From an uncultured Olsenella sp. (GTDB lineage: Bacteria; Actinomycetota; Coriobacteriia; Coriobacteriales; Atopobiaceae), in assembly GCA_900314495.1 (NCBI GenBank), contig OMVJ01000010.1, positions 1 through 64,000 of the forward strand: a stretch of DNA of 64,000 nt. The letters are read 5' to 3'. Under the pieces are notes generated by a model, which was not told the DNA's origin, searched no databases, and saw only the letters and a list, made by a program, of their open reading frames with translations. A program made the position numbers and the translations under genes. Of the stretch, positions 16,825 to 25,555 are shown in pieces (the stretch's first letter is position 1; each line of letters opens with the position of its first letter).

Positions 16825-18682
16825 TCGCGCCACCCACGCCGTCCAGCAGCTTGTTGACGCGCCGGTCGTAGGTAAGGAGGCCGTTCGTCTCCTCCTCCAC
16901 GTCGCTGAGCTGCGTGAACACATAACCGGAGCAGCCCTGCCCCTCCAGCTCGTCGGCCTTGGACAAGAGCTCCCGCACCGCGGCCCGCCAAGACGCTCCG
17001 TCCTCGTAGGCGTCGTAGCCATAGGCCTCGGGAAGGGAGCTGTGCCCGTCCACGTGCCAGGTAAGCCCGCCAAACTCGCTCATGAAGAAGGCTCGCTGCA
17101 GTCCCGCCCGCTCCGCGGCGGGGTACTCCGGGTACACCGCCGGCGGCCGGAAGTAGTTGTGCACCGTGTGGTAGTCACCCGTCGCCTGGTCAAACCAGCC
17201 GCTGGTGGCGCTCACGGGGCGCGACCGGTCCGCCGCACGCGCCAGGCCAACGGCGGCCCGCGCGTCAAACTGTCCCCAGCCCTCGTTGAAGAGATTCCAC
17301 GTGACTATGCAGGGGTGGTTGCCAAGGTAGGCAATCTGCTCCACGCAGGTCGCGCGCCATTCCTGCTGGTAGGCCTCGTCGTCCGAACCCATGTGCCGCT
17401 GGTGCTCCGGCGTGCGGTCGTCGTAGGCATCCCAGCTGTGCCTCACGAGGTTGGGAATTCGGTTCACGCGCACCATGTCGTAGGCGCCGCCGCCCGTGGG
17501 AACGTCCTGCCACACCAGCATGCCCAGCCGGTCGCACATCCAGTACCAGCGGTCGCGCTCCACCTTAATGTGCTTGCGCAGCAGGTTGAAGCCCGTGCGA
17601 CGGGCCTCCAGAACGTCGTGCTCCAAGGCCTGGTCGGAGGGGGCAGTCATGAGGCCGTCCGGCCAGTAGCCCTGGTCCAGGAGGCCCCGCAGGAAGAGGG
17701 GCCTGTGGTTCAGGCAGAACCGCGGCAGGCCATCGGGGCCCGCCTCTATGCGCACGGTGCGGAAGCCGCAGTAGCTCTCGACCGCATCGCTTCCGTAGGT
17801 TACGCGCAGGGAATACAGGAAGGGGTCGTCGGGAGACCACAGGTGGGGGCACGGCACGCGCACGGCAAACAGGAGCTCGCCATCCGCAGCTGGCTGAACG
17901 GGGCCAGCGCAGAGGGTCTCCTCCTCGCACCGCACCTCCAGGCGCCCCACGGCACCCGCCTCGCTCACGCGGGCGCGGATGCGAATCATGCCAGAATCCG
18001 CATCGGCCTCCACGCGAAACCGCCGCAGGTGCGCCGCCGGCACGACCTCCATCCACACCGGCTGCCAGATGCCCGATTGGGACGTGTACCAAACGTTTCC
18101 CCGCTCCATGCGCTGCTTGCCGCGCAGCTGGGTGCCGTGCTCGCTGGGGTCCCACACGCAGACGCGCAGCGTGGCAACCGCGGCACCAGGCGCCAACGCA
18201 TCCGTCACGTCGCAACAAAACGGCAGGTAGGCACCCACGTGCTCCCCCACCTTCACATTGTTCACCCAAACGGAGCACGCGTAATCCACGGCCTCAAAGT
18301 GCAACAGAAGCCGCTCGCCTTGGCGCAGCGCGGGGACCTCGAACGTGCGCTCGTAAAAGAGCAGCTCGTCGGGGCGCACCGTGCGCCCCACGCCCGAAAG
18401 CGGTGCCTCGGGCGAGAAGGGAACAAGAATCCGCCCGTCCCAACCCTCAGGCCGCCGCGCACTCCTCCACCGCTGGGAAGCGTCGCTGGAGGCCAGGACC
18501 GCATAGCGCCAGTACCCGTTGAGGGTCTGGAAGCGCTCGCGCGCGAACTGCGGGTGCGGATGCTCCTCCAGCACGTGGCCTGGGTCCAGGGCCTGGCCCC
18601 ACGGGGTAAGAACCCGTGCCAGCCCAGCCGGCTTCGGCTTGGATGGCACGGCACGAATTACACGCACGAGGTCCAGTTCCAT
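16817..18682 (-). CDS. Glycoside hydrolase family 2 protein
   Basis: 621 residues in the GH2 layout: an N-terminal jelly-roll sugar-binding domain (about 50-210), an immunoglobulin-like domain (about 215-320) and the TIM barrel. Catalytic acid Glu467 in WNLFNEGWGQ and nucleophile Glu536 in FFMSEFGG are both present. GH2 includes beta-galactosidases, beta-glucuronidases and beta-mannosidases; the sequence alone does not choose. No signal peptide, so it probably acts on imported oligosaccharide. Coupled by a 4-base ATG/stop overlap to the NlpC/P60-like gene. Confidence 0.85.
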   Translation of the reverse strand: MELDLVRVIRAVPSKPKPAGLARVLTPWGQALDPGHVLEEHPHPQFARERFQTLNGYWRYAVLASSDASQRWRSARRPEGWDGRILVPFSPEAPLSGVGRTVRPDELLFYERTFEVPALRQGERLLLHFEAVDYACSVWVNNVKVGEHVGAYLPFCCDVTDALAPGAAVATLRVCVWDPSEHGTQLRGKQRMERGNVWYTSQSGIWQPVWMEVVPAAHLRRFRVEADADSGMIRIRARVSEAGAVGRLEVRCEEETLCAGPVQPAADGELLFAVRVPCPHLWSPDDPFLYSLRVTYGSDAVESYCGFRTVRIEAGPDGLPRFCLNHRPLFLRGLLDQGYWPDGLMTAPSDQALEHDVLEARRTGFNLLRKHIKVERDRWYWMCDRLGMLVWQDVPTGGGAYDMVRVNRIPNLVRHSWDAYDDRTPEHQRHMGSDDEAYQQEWRATCVEQIAYLGNHPCIVTWNLFNEGWGQFDARAAVGLARAADRSRPVSATSGWFDQATGDYHTVHNYFRPPAVYPEYPAAERAGLQRAFFMSEFGGLTWHVDGHSSLPEAYGYDAYEDGASWRAAVRELLSKADELEGQGCSGYVFTQLSDVEEETNGLLTYDRRVNKLLDGVGGANA

Positions 18683-18704
18683 GGCTCTCCGTTCCCACGC
18701 CGTC

Positions 18705-18734
18705 GCGAAGAACCCAATGGGGCCGTCCCCTGGG
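18705..18734 (-). terminator. Terminator of the lactate/malate dehydrogenase gene
   Basis: CCCA-x-GGGG / CCCC-x-TGGG hairpin (18713-18734) followed on the minus strand by TTCTTCG, just beyond the gene's stop at 18747. Confidence 0.5.
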
Positions 18735-18746
18735 CTGCCCCGGGCT

Positions 18747-19703
18747 CTACAGGTCGATCTTCTTCAGGTAATCGCGCAGGACGTCCAGGGACTTCTGCAT
18801 GAGCTCCTGCTCGTTGCCGGAAAGCTCAAGCTCAAGCACCTGCTCCACGCCCTGGTTGCCCAGGACGCACGGCGTGCCGGCACAGAGGTGGCGGCCGCCG
18901 TACTCGCCATCCAGGTGCACGGAGAGGGGCATCACGCGCTTCTCGTCGTGCAGGACGGCAACAATGATGTCCGCCACGACGCCAGCGATGCCGAACTCCG
19001 TGCAGCCCTTGCCCTGGACGATGGTCCCACCGGCGGCACGAACCTCCTTGATCACCTTGTCAAGGTCGAGGTTAGCCTTGAACTCCGGACGCAGACGCAG
19101 GTACTCCTTGAGCGCGAGGCCACCAACGGTGATGTGCGAGGCGGGGATGAAGGAGGAGTCACCGTGCTCGCCCATGCAGAAGGCCTGGACCTGCGTGCGC
19201 GCCACGCCCAGGTTGTCGGAGAGGATGCGACGCAGACGGGCGGAATCCAGGCCCGTGCCCGTGCCGAAGACCTGGCCGCGCGGCAGGCCCAGCTGCTGGT
19301 ACACGTACTCCGTCACGATGTCGCACGGGTTGGAGACGTTGATGAAGATGCCGTGGAAGCCGGAATCCTTGATGGGCGTCACAATGTTCTGGAGCACCTT
19401 GACGGTCCCCTCCAGCATGGCAAGGCGGGACTCGCCGGGCTTGCGGCTGCGGCCGGCCGTGTTGACCACGAAGTGGGCGTCCTCGCAGTCCGCATAGGTG
19501 CCACCGCGAATGATGAAGGAGTCGCCCATGCCGGCGGCCAGGTCGTCCAAGTCCATGACCTGCGCGCGCACCGCCGCATCGTTGATGTCCAGGAAGACAA
19601 TCTCGTTCACCAGGTGCTGGAACATGAGGCACAGGGCAATGTGCGCCCCCACGTGCCCCGCCCCGATGATAACAACCTTGCGCGTCTTTACCCTTGTCGC
19701 CAT
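18747..19703 (-). CDS. Lactate/malate dehydrogenase-family 2-hydroxyacid dehydrogenase
   Basis: 318 residues, NAD-binding GAGHVGAHIA at the N-terminus, GTGTGLDSARLR (substrate Arg156) and catalytic His180 in GEHGDS: LDH-type enzyme. In the specificity loop (AGRSRKPGESR) Arg87 occupies the place where L-lactate dehydrogenases have Gln (Q102 in standard numbering). Malate dehydrogenases have Arg there, and the Q102R change is known to switch LDH to oxaloacetate. Overall sequence looks LDH-like, so the real substrate (pyruvate, oxaloacetate or another 2-oxo acid) is uncertain. Start at 19703; the longer in-frame form is not conserved. Monocistronic. Confidence 0.85.
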   Translation of the reverse strand: MATRVKTRKVVIIGAGHVGAHIALCLMFQHLVNEIVFLDINDAAVRAQVMDLDDLAAGMGDSFIIRGGTYADCEDAHFVVNTAGRSRKPGESRLAMLEGTVKVLQNIVTPIKDSGFHGIFINVSNPCDIVTEYVYQQLGLPRGQVFGTGTGLDSARLRRILSDNLGVARTQVQAFCMGEHGDSSFIPASHITVGGLALKEYLRLRPEFKANLDLDKVIKEVRAAGGTIVQGKGCTEFGIAGVVADIIVAVLHDEKRVMPLSVHLDGEYGGRHLCAGTPCVLGNQGVEQVLELELSGNEQELMQKSLDVLRDYLKKIDL

Positions 19704-20043
19704 GCTGGTGCTCCTTACTGAGACTCCGCTGCGCGGAGGTTCTCGGTGCGGTGTTTTCGTGTTCAAAATGCAACGGCGCGAGCATAGCACCACACACCGC
19801 GGCGGATGCGTCGTCTCGTTACCCTAATTGGTGGCCGCGAATACTCATCGCGATTCTTTTTGTCTAGAATGGCTCCACGAGTTCTTCTCAAGCGTTCCGA
19901 TAACCGACTGTTACATTCCCATTACCGAGAATCCTGCCACGCGAAACCCAAAAGGACGCACCGTTGTAAGAGCACGCAATGTGCGCATGGCACACGTGGG
20001 GGCAGGACCACCCACTTCAATCAACATTCGCAAGGAGCAAGCA

Positions 20044-21711
20044 ATGCCCGAGGCCATCCGCAAGGTCAACGTCATTGGTCACCAGCATCCAGATACTGAC
20101 AGTATCTGCGCGGCGATCAGCTACGCTTACCTCAAGAACCAGACCGACAAACCCATCTACGAGGCCCGTCGCGCCGGCGCCCTCAACCGCGAGACCCAGT
20201 TCGTGCTCAAGCACTTCGGGTTCAACGAGCCGGCCCTCATCACGAGCGTCCGTCCGCAGATCAAGGACCTCTCCATCCAGCGCCAAGAGGGCATTGACGC
20301 GGAGACCAGCCTCTTCACCGCATGGAGCCTCATGCGCGAGACCAAGGTCGACACCCTGGCCATCACGGACGAGCACAACGAGCTCGAGGGCATCATCTCC
20401 ATCAAGGACATTGCCACCTCCACCATGGAGATGAGCAAGTCCGTCATCTCGGACGCCAAGACCAAGATCATCAACATCCTGGACACCCTGCAGGGCGAGC
20501 TCATTGTTGGCGACCCCGAGGGAACGATCGAGCGCGGCAACCTGGTCGTGGGCACCTCGCCCGAGATGATGGACGGCCTGCTCAACGAGGGCGACATCGT
20601 CCTGGTCACCAACCGCTACGAGAGCCAGCGCTTTGCGGTGGACGCCGGCGCGGGCGTGCTCATCGTCTGCAACGGCGCACAGGTCACCAAGGCCGTTATC
20701 AACGCCGCCCAGCAGAACGGCATCACCATCATCACCACCCCCTACGACACCTACGCGGCCGCCCGCTTGGTCTCCCTCTCCGTGCCCGTGCGCTCCCGCA
20801 TGCTCAAGGCCGAGAACGTCCTGCACTTCTCCGTCAACACCACCGTGGACGACGCCCGCAAGATCATCACCCAGTCCCGCCACCGCTTCTTCCCCGTGCT
20901 GGACGAGGCGGGCAAGTACGCCGGCGTCGTCTCCACCCCCAACCTGCTGTCCGTGCAGAAGAAGCACGTCATCCTGGTTGACCACAACGAGAAGACCCAG
21001 GCGGTGGACGGCCTTGACCAGGCCAACATCATGGAGATCATCGATCACCACCGCATCGGCTCCATCGAGACCTCCTCGCCCGCGCTCTTCCGCAACGAGC
21101 CCGTGGGCTGCACCTGCACCATCCTCTACACCATATTCGGCGAGAAGGGCGTGGAGATTCCCAAGAACATCGCCGGCCTCATGATGAGCGCCATCCTGAG
21201 CGACACCCTGTGCTTCCGCTCGCCCACCTGCACCTCCCGCGACGTGCACGCCGGCGAGGCGCTTGCCAAGATCTGCGGCGAGGACGTGGACGCCTACGCG
21301 GATGCCATGTTCGACGCCGGCGCGGACCTCACCGGCCGCACCGCCGAGGACTTCTTCAACTCCGACTTCAAGGTCTTCTCGCGCGGCAGCGTGCGCTTCG
21401 GCGTGGGCCAGGGCTCCTTCATGACGGAGAACAGCCGCAAGGCCGCCGAAGCCCTGACCGGCCCCTACCTGAAGGAGGGCGCGGAGGCCAACGAGATTCC
21501 GCTGGTGTTCTACATGTTCACCGACGTGAAGTCCCAGACCACCGAGATGCTGTATTGGGGCGACAACGCGGAGGCCGTGGTTTCCCGCGCGTTCAATACC
21601 AAGTCCGAGAACGGCATTGCCACCCTGCCTGGCGTCGTCAGCCGCAAGAAGCAAGTCACGCCCGCCCTCATGACCACCCTGCAGTCCATGAAGGAGGAGG
21701 AGAGCGAGTAG
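20044..21711 (+). CDS. ppaC: CBS-domain manganese-dependent inorganic pyrophosphatase (family II)
   Basis: 555 residues. Hydrolyses pyrophosphate in the cytoplasm. The DHH catalytic domain is split: GHQHPDTDSICAA at the start and VDHNEKTQ...IIDHHRIGSI near residue 330, with the C-terminal DHHA2 part ending in the SRKKQ substrate loop. Between them lie two CBS domains with a DRTGG domain inserted, the arrangement of nucleotide-regulated CBS-PPases (AMP inhibits, ATP or diadenosine polyphosphates activate). AAGGAG precedes the ATG. The 340-bp gap upstream (19704-20043) should hold divergent promoters for this and the dehydrogenase, but I see no clear boxes. Confidence 0.95.
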   Translation: MPEAIRKVNVIGHQHPDTDSICAAISYAYLKNQTDKPIYEARRAGALNRETQFVLKHFGFNEPALITSVRPQIKDLSIQRQEGIDAETSLFTAWSLMRETKVDTLAITDEHNELEGIISIKDIATSTMEMSKSVISDAKTKIINILDTLQGELIVGDPEGTIERGNLVVGTSPEMMDGLLNEGDIVLVTNRYESQRFAVDAGAGVLIVCNGAQVTKAVINAAQQNGITIITTPYDTYAAARLVSLSVPVRSRMLKAENVLHFSVNTTVDDARKIITQSRHRFFPVLDEAGKYAGVVSTPNLLSVQKKHVILVDHNEKTQAVDGLDQANIMEIIDHHRIGSIETSSPALFRNEPVGCTCTILYTIFGEKGVEIPKNIAGLMMSAILSDTLCFRSPTCTSRDVHAGEALAKICGEDVDAYADAMFDAGADLTGRTAEDFFNSDFKVFSRGSVRFGVGQGSFMTENSRKAAEALTGPYLKEGAEANEIPLVFYMFTDVKSQTTEMLYWGDNAEAVVSRAFNTKSENGIATLPGVVSRKKQVTPALMTTLQSMKEEESE

Positions 21712-21735
21712 AGCTCCCCCAAGCCTTGCACCACG

Positions 21736-21766
21736 GGCGGCCGTCCCCACGGGATGGCCGCCTTTT
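21736..21766 (+). terminator. Terminator of ppaC
   Basis: 12-bp stem with one G-U pair (21736-21747 with 21751-21762) and a TTTT tail, 25 nt after the ppaC stop. Confidence 0.8.
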
Positions 21767-21852
21767 GTGTGCGCGGCAACCCTGCCGCGGGCAGCACAAG
21801 GCGGAGGGTATACTGTGCCGCGTCACAAGACCACGACCACGCTAGGACCCCC

Positions 21853-22782
21853 ATGCACGGAATGCACACCCGCGTACCCAAGCACTTTGTTCTTGAGGAG
21901 CGCCTCGAGCGCTATGCCGACGCCCTTGAGCCCGCCCCGCGCCAATGGCGCGGCCTGTGGGCCGAGGCCTGCCACCCGCTTGACCCGGCCCACCCTGGCC
22001 AGAACTACCGGGAAGTGCGTCTGGACATGGGCTGCGGCAAGGGCACCTTCACCGTGGAGGCGGCCCGCCGGGAGCCGGACGTCCTCTTTGTGGGCATTGA
22101 CTACGAGCCCCTCTGCCTTGCCTACGCGGCGCAGCGCGCAATTGAGGCTGGCACCAAGAACGTGATCTTCGTGCCAGCCCGCGGCGACGAGGTGAGTGAG
22201 CTCTTCGCCCCCGGGGAGCTGGCCCTGGTGTACCTCAACTTCCCGACCCCCTTCCCGCGCTCCAAGCGCGCGTCCCTGCGCCTGACCCACCTGGACCGCC
22301 TAATGGACTACCGCAAGGTCCTGGCGCCCGGCGGCGCCGTCCAGCTGAAGACCGACAGCCAACCCCTGCGCGACTTCACGCTGACCCAGCTGCAGATTGC
22401 CGGCTACCGCGTGGTCTGGAGCACGGACGACTGCCGCACCGTCCTGCCCGACGACCCCGTGACGGGCTACGAGGCCCGCCTGACGGCCAAGGGCGCCAGC
22501 GTCTTCGGCATTCGCGCGGTTCCCGGACCGGTGCCGGAACACGTGGTGCAGACGGCCAAGCTTTCGCTGGTGGACTACCTGCCCCAGGACCTGAGCACCA
22601 TGGGCTACATTCCCCACGGCATGGAACGCACCGTCACCAACCTGCGCAACCTGGAGGCCAAGGGCAAGGAGCGCGACCTTGCCGCGCAGAGCAGGCGCAT
22701 GCAGGCCGGGCGCGAGGCGGCAAGGAAGGCCGGGCACGCCGCAAGCGGTGGCCAGACCGGTCATACGGGACGCCAGGCGTGA
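21853..22782 (+). CDS. trmB: tRNA (guanine-N7-)-methyltransferase
   Basis: 309 residues; makes m7G46 in tRNA. SAM-binding motif I is LDMGCGKGTFTVEAARREPDVLFVGID; the family NFPDPWPK loop appears as NFPTPFPRSKR, followed by LMDYRKVLAPGG and a C-terminal part longer than in E. coli (239 residues). The basic C-terminal tail (about 280-309) is low-complexity. The start at 21853 has AGGA upstream; an ATG 9 nt later is possible. Transcribed after the ppaC terminator, probably alone. Confidence 0.88.
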   Translation: MHGMHTRVPKHFVLEERLERYADALEPAPRQWRGLWAEACHPLDPAHPGQNYREVRLDMGCGKGTFTVEAARREPDVLFVGIDYEPLCLAYAAQRAIEAGTKNVIFVPARGDEVSELFAPGELALVYLNFPTPFPRSKRASLRLTHLDRLMDYRKVLAPGGAVQLKTDSQPLRDFTLTQLQIAGYRVVWSTDDCRTVLPDDPVTGYEARLTAKGASVFGIRAVPGPVPEHVVQTAKLSLVDYLPQDLSTMGYIPHGMERTVTNLRNLEAKGKERDLAAQSRRMQAGREAARKAGHAASGGQTGHTGRQA

Positions 22783-22881
22783 GTTTCGCACTACGCCAGA
22801 TGGGTAAACTAAAGGGTGCTCAATAATCCCCGCACGGTGCGGCGGCTAGCATGCGCCGCGCGGTCCCCGAAAGGTACCCTC

Positions 22882-25266
22882 ATGCCCAAAATCACACCAG
22901 GAAACGAACTGTACCTATACCAGCTGTTCTCGCGGGAGCTCGGCATTGGCAGGCAGACCCTTGCATCCAAGGTGGAAGAGGTGCTCCGCAAGGACGGCAT
23001 TGACCCCTACGACCTTGGGTGCGACAGCACCAAGGAGCTGCTAGACGCCCTGAGCGGCTTCGTGAAGGTTACCACCTTCAAGCGCGGCAACGTATATGCG
23101 ACCGTCCTGCGCCGGGAAGACCTGGACGAGATGCTCCTTCGCGCCACCCAGGGCTCGGAGGGCAAGAAGCAGGCGGGCAAGCCATGGAAGCGGCACGGCG
23201 GCAAGAAGACCCCTACGCCCTCCAAGCCCCGCCACCGCGAGAGGCCCGTCCAGAAGGCGCCCGAGAAGCCAGCGCAGGAGGCAGCAGCGCAGGATTCCAA
23301 GGAGCAGGAGACCGTGGCTCCGCAGACGGAGGGCGCCCCGACAACGCCCGTGCCAAACGAGGCTCCGGCCGCCGTTCCGCAGGCAAGCGTGGCCGTTGAG
23401 GCCGCGGCTGCCAAGGTCGCGGCTGTCGAGGTAGGCCCTGCCGTTGTGGAGGAGCCCCAGGCGACTGCGACGGCGGAGGCCCCCGCGCCCAAGCGCCAGC
23501 CGAGCATATTGGAGCAGCTGGCTCAGCTTGAGTGGGACACCAGCGCCACCGAGGAAGTCGCTTCCGCAGAGAAGGACGCGGTTGAAGCTGAGCCAGAGCC
23601 CGAACCCACGGCTGAGGCGAATGTTGCTCCCGAGCCCGCCTCACCCGCCGAGCCCGAAACGGCACCCCAGCCCGCGACGGAACCCGAGCCCAAGCCCGAA
23701 GCGGAGCCCGAGCCAGAGCCAGAGCCCGTGGGACAGGCTCCCACGGTCAAGCTGAACATCACCTACGACCCCTATGCGGACATGGAGTCCGACCTCGCGC
23801 AGGCAAACGCAAGCCGCGCGGCAGACCACGCCGCCGCCGAGGACGAGGCGCGCCGCTACCAGACGCAGCCACCCGCGCCAGCGGTCCCCGCAACTCCCCC
23901 CGCTCCGCCCCAGCCCGCCCGCGCAGGCACGCGTCCGCAAGACCTCCTGCAGGTGGACCTGCCGCAGCACTTCGCCGCGGACGTCCACACCAAGGACGAG
24001 CTTCTCCGCGTGCTGTACCAGCTGCTTCCGTATGACGCCGACCCAACGCGCGTCCTGGACGAGGACTGGCGCGTCTCTCGCGCGACGGGCACGCTCTCTG
24101 GCACCCGCAGCCGCGTCACCTTCCCCCTGCGCTACCTGCACTCGGACGGCACGCCGATCGAGGTGACGCTCAAGCGCGCGGCACGGACCGTAAGCGGCAA
24201 GCACTGGGCCCTCGCCTACGTGGACGGCGACGACGGCACGGGAACCGCGCACGAGGCCCTGGACCTGGAGGGCGCTCCCAAGGGTGACGAGGGTGCCTGG
24301 CAGGACCTCTCGGGCAATGCCCGTAGCTGGGCGGATTCCGTGAGCCCGCTGCGTGAGTTCGCCCAGTTTGCCGTCATTGGGTCCTGGGACTCCCTTCTGG
24401 GGTCCCTTGCCGCGGTGGCCGCGCCAGAGCGCTGGAACTACCCGGGCGAGGGCGTTGGCCGCGCGAGCCGGTATGGCGTGCTGAGGGAGTACCTTGCCGT
24501 TACCTTCCACCGCATCGCGCGCGAGGGCAAGCTGGCTGTCTCTGCGGACGCGAGCTTCGCCGCGTTCGACACGGGCCTCCTGACGCCCTTCTCGGAGGAC
24601 ATCTACGCTTGCTTCAGCGCCCGCAAGGGGGACATCCCCTGGAACTTTGCCGGTTTCTGTACGGCGGGCTCGGGCGAGCTGGGCGCCAGGCTGGCGGCGC
24701 TGCTCAACCCCCTGCCCCAGCCCGCACGCTACCTGCAGCAGCTTGGTGACGTAACCCCCCAGTCCGACCGTATGCTCATCCTGGACACCGACGGCATCGT
24801 GATGCGTCAGCTTGGGCGCCTGCCGCGAGCCTTCCTGCGGGAGACCCTCTTCTCCAACACCGCAGCCTCCAACCTGCTGGAGCAGGCCCTGCCGGAGAAG
24901 GGCCCCGCGAACGCCGACGCGCTGCGCGACCTCTCTCGCACCATCAAGGGGGACCCGGGCCTGTACCGGCGCATGGGACGCGCGCTGGACGACGCCGCCG
25001 CCCTTTCCGTGCGGCGCACGCGCGTGAGCTACCGGCTTGCCGCCCCCGCCTACGACCCGCAGGACGACCAGATCAAGCTGCTCCTGCCGCTGAGCCTGGT
25101 GGATGACGCACACGTGGACTGCGCACTGGTACTGGCCCCTCAGCCGTCGGGCAGCTACCAGGGGACGGCGGTTCTCCCGCTGGACCGCGCCTACGCGTGT
25201 GCCCGCGTAGTGAGCGCCGAGCAGCCGGGCTGGCTCACACCCGAAGTGGCACTTGCCAGCAACTGA
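22882..25266 (+). CDS. DUF3825-domain protein with winged-helix-like N-terminus
   Basis: 794 residues in three parts. Residues 5-90 form a compact helical domain ending in a basic beta hairpin (FVKVTTFKRGNVYATVLRRED), resembling OST-HTH/LOTUS-type RNA-binding winged helices. Residues about 95-370 are Lys-rich, then a Glu/Pro/Ala-rich low-complexity linker with runs of alternating EP. Residues 375-790 hold the DUF3825 domain (LREFAQFAVIGSWDSLLGSLA and FDTGLLTPFSEDIYACF). The function of DUF3825 is unknown; in other bacteria it occurs with RNA-binding or defence-like partners. Start at 22882 with AAAGG; monocistronic with a strong terminator. Confidence 0.75.
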   Translation: MPKITPGNELYLYQLFSRELGIGRQTLASKVEEVLRKDGIDPYDLGCDSTKELLDALSGFVKVTTFKRGNVYATVLRREDLDEMLLRATQGSEGKKQAGKPWKRHGGKKTPTPSKPRHRERPVQKAPEKPAQEAAAQDSKEQETVAPQTEGAPTTPVPNEAPAAVPQASVAVEAAAAKVAAVEVGPAVVEEPQATATAEAPAPKRQPSILEQLAQLEWDTSATEEVASAEKDAVEAEPEPEPTAEANVAPEPASPAEPETAPQPATEPEPKPEAEPEPEPEPVGQAPTVKLNITYDPYADMESDLAQANASRAADHAAAEDEARRYQTQPPAPAVPATPPAPPQPARAGTRPQDLLQVDLPQHFAADVHTKDELLRVLYQLLPYDADPTRVLDEDWRVSRATGTLSGTRSRVTFPLRYLHSDGTPIEVTLKRAARTVSGKHWALAYVDGDDGTGTAHEALDLEGAPKGDEGAWQDLSGNARSWADSVSPLREFAQFAVIGSWDSLLGSLAAVAAPERWNYPGEGVGRASRYGVLREYLAVTFHRIAREGKLAVSADASFAAFDTGLLTPFSEDIYACFSARKGDIPWNFAGFCTAGSGELGARLAALLNPLPQPARYLQQLGDVTPQSDRMLILDTDGIVMRQLGRLPRAFLRETLFSNTAASNLLEQALPEKGPANADALRDLSRTIKGDPGLYRRMGRALDDAAALSVRRTRVSYRLAAPAYDPQDDQIKLLLPLSLVDDAHVDCALVLAPQPSGSYQGTAVLPLDRAYACARVVSAEQPGWLTPEVALASN

Positions 25267-25336
25267 CGGCCGAAGGAACCCCCGGCAGGCCGGACACACG
25301 GGACGGACGTTCCCCGTGACCAAACCGAATGGGTCA

Positions 25337-25369
25337 GGGCCCGCACCTGAGCACAGGTGCGGGCCCTTT
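25337..25369 (+). terminator. Terminator of the DUF3825 gene
   Basis: Perfect 12-bp stem (25337-25348 with 25355-25366), 6-nt loop, TTT tail. The rest of the gap to 25555 is AT-richer and holds an ATTCAC/GTGAAT inverted repeat at 25412-25433, a possible operator for the next gene. Confidence 0.85.
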
Positions 25370-25555
25370 GCGCCTGCGGCAAGTGCTGAGTGCTTTGCTT
25401 CTGATGTATGCATTCACACGTATATTCGTGAATCTTATCACACATAACTGCAGGTATTAGGCACTATACATCCAAAGTTTGAGGGCTTATCATTCCATCA
25501 CCAGCTGGCGTGGTGCATCCGGAGCACCCGATGACGGTCACGGAATGGAGTCCAC

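Noticed and set aside
23580-23740. Glu-Pro repeats in the DUF3825 gene as a DNA tandem repeat
   Set aside because: The repetition is at protein level with varied codons, not a DNA repeat array.
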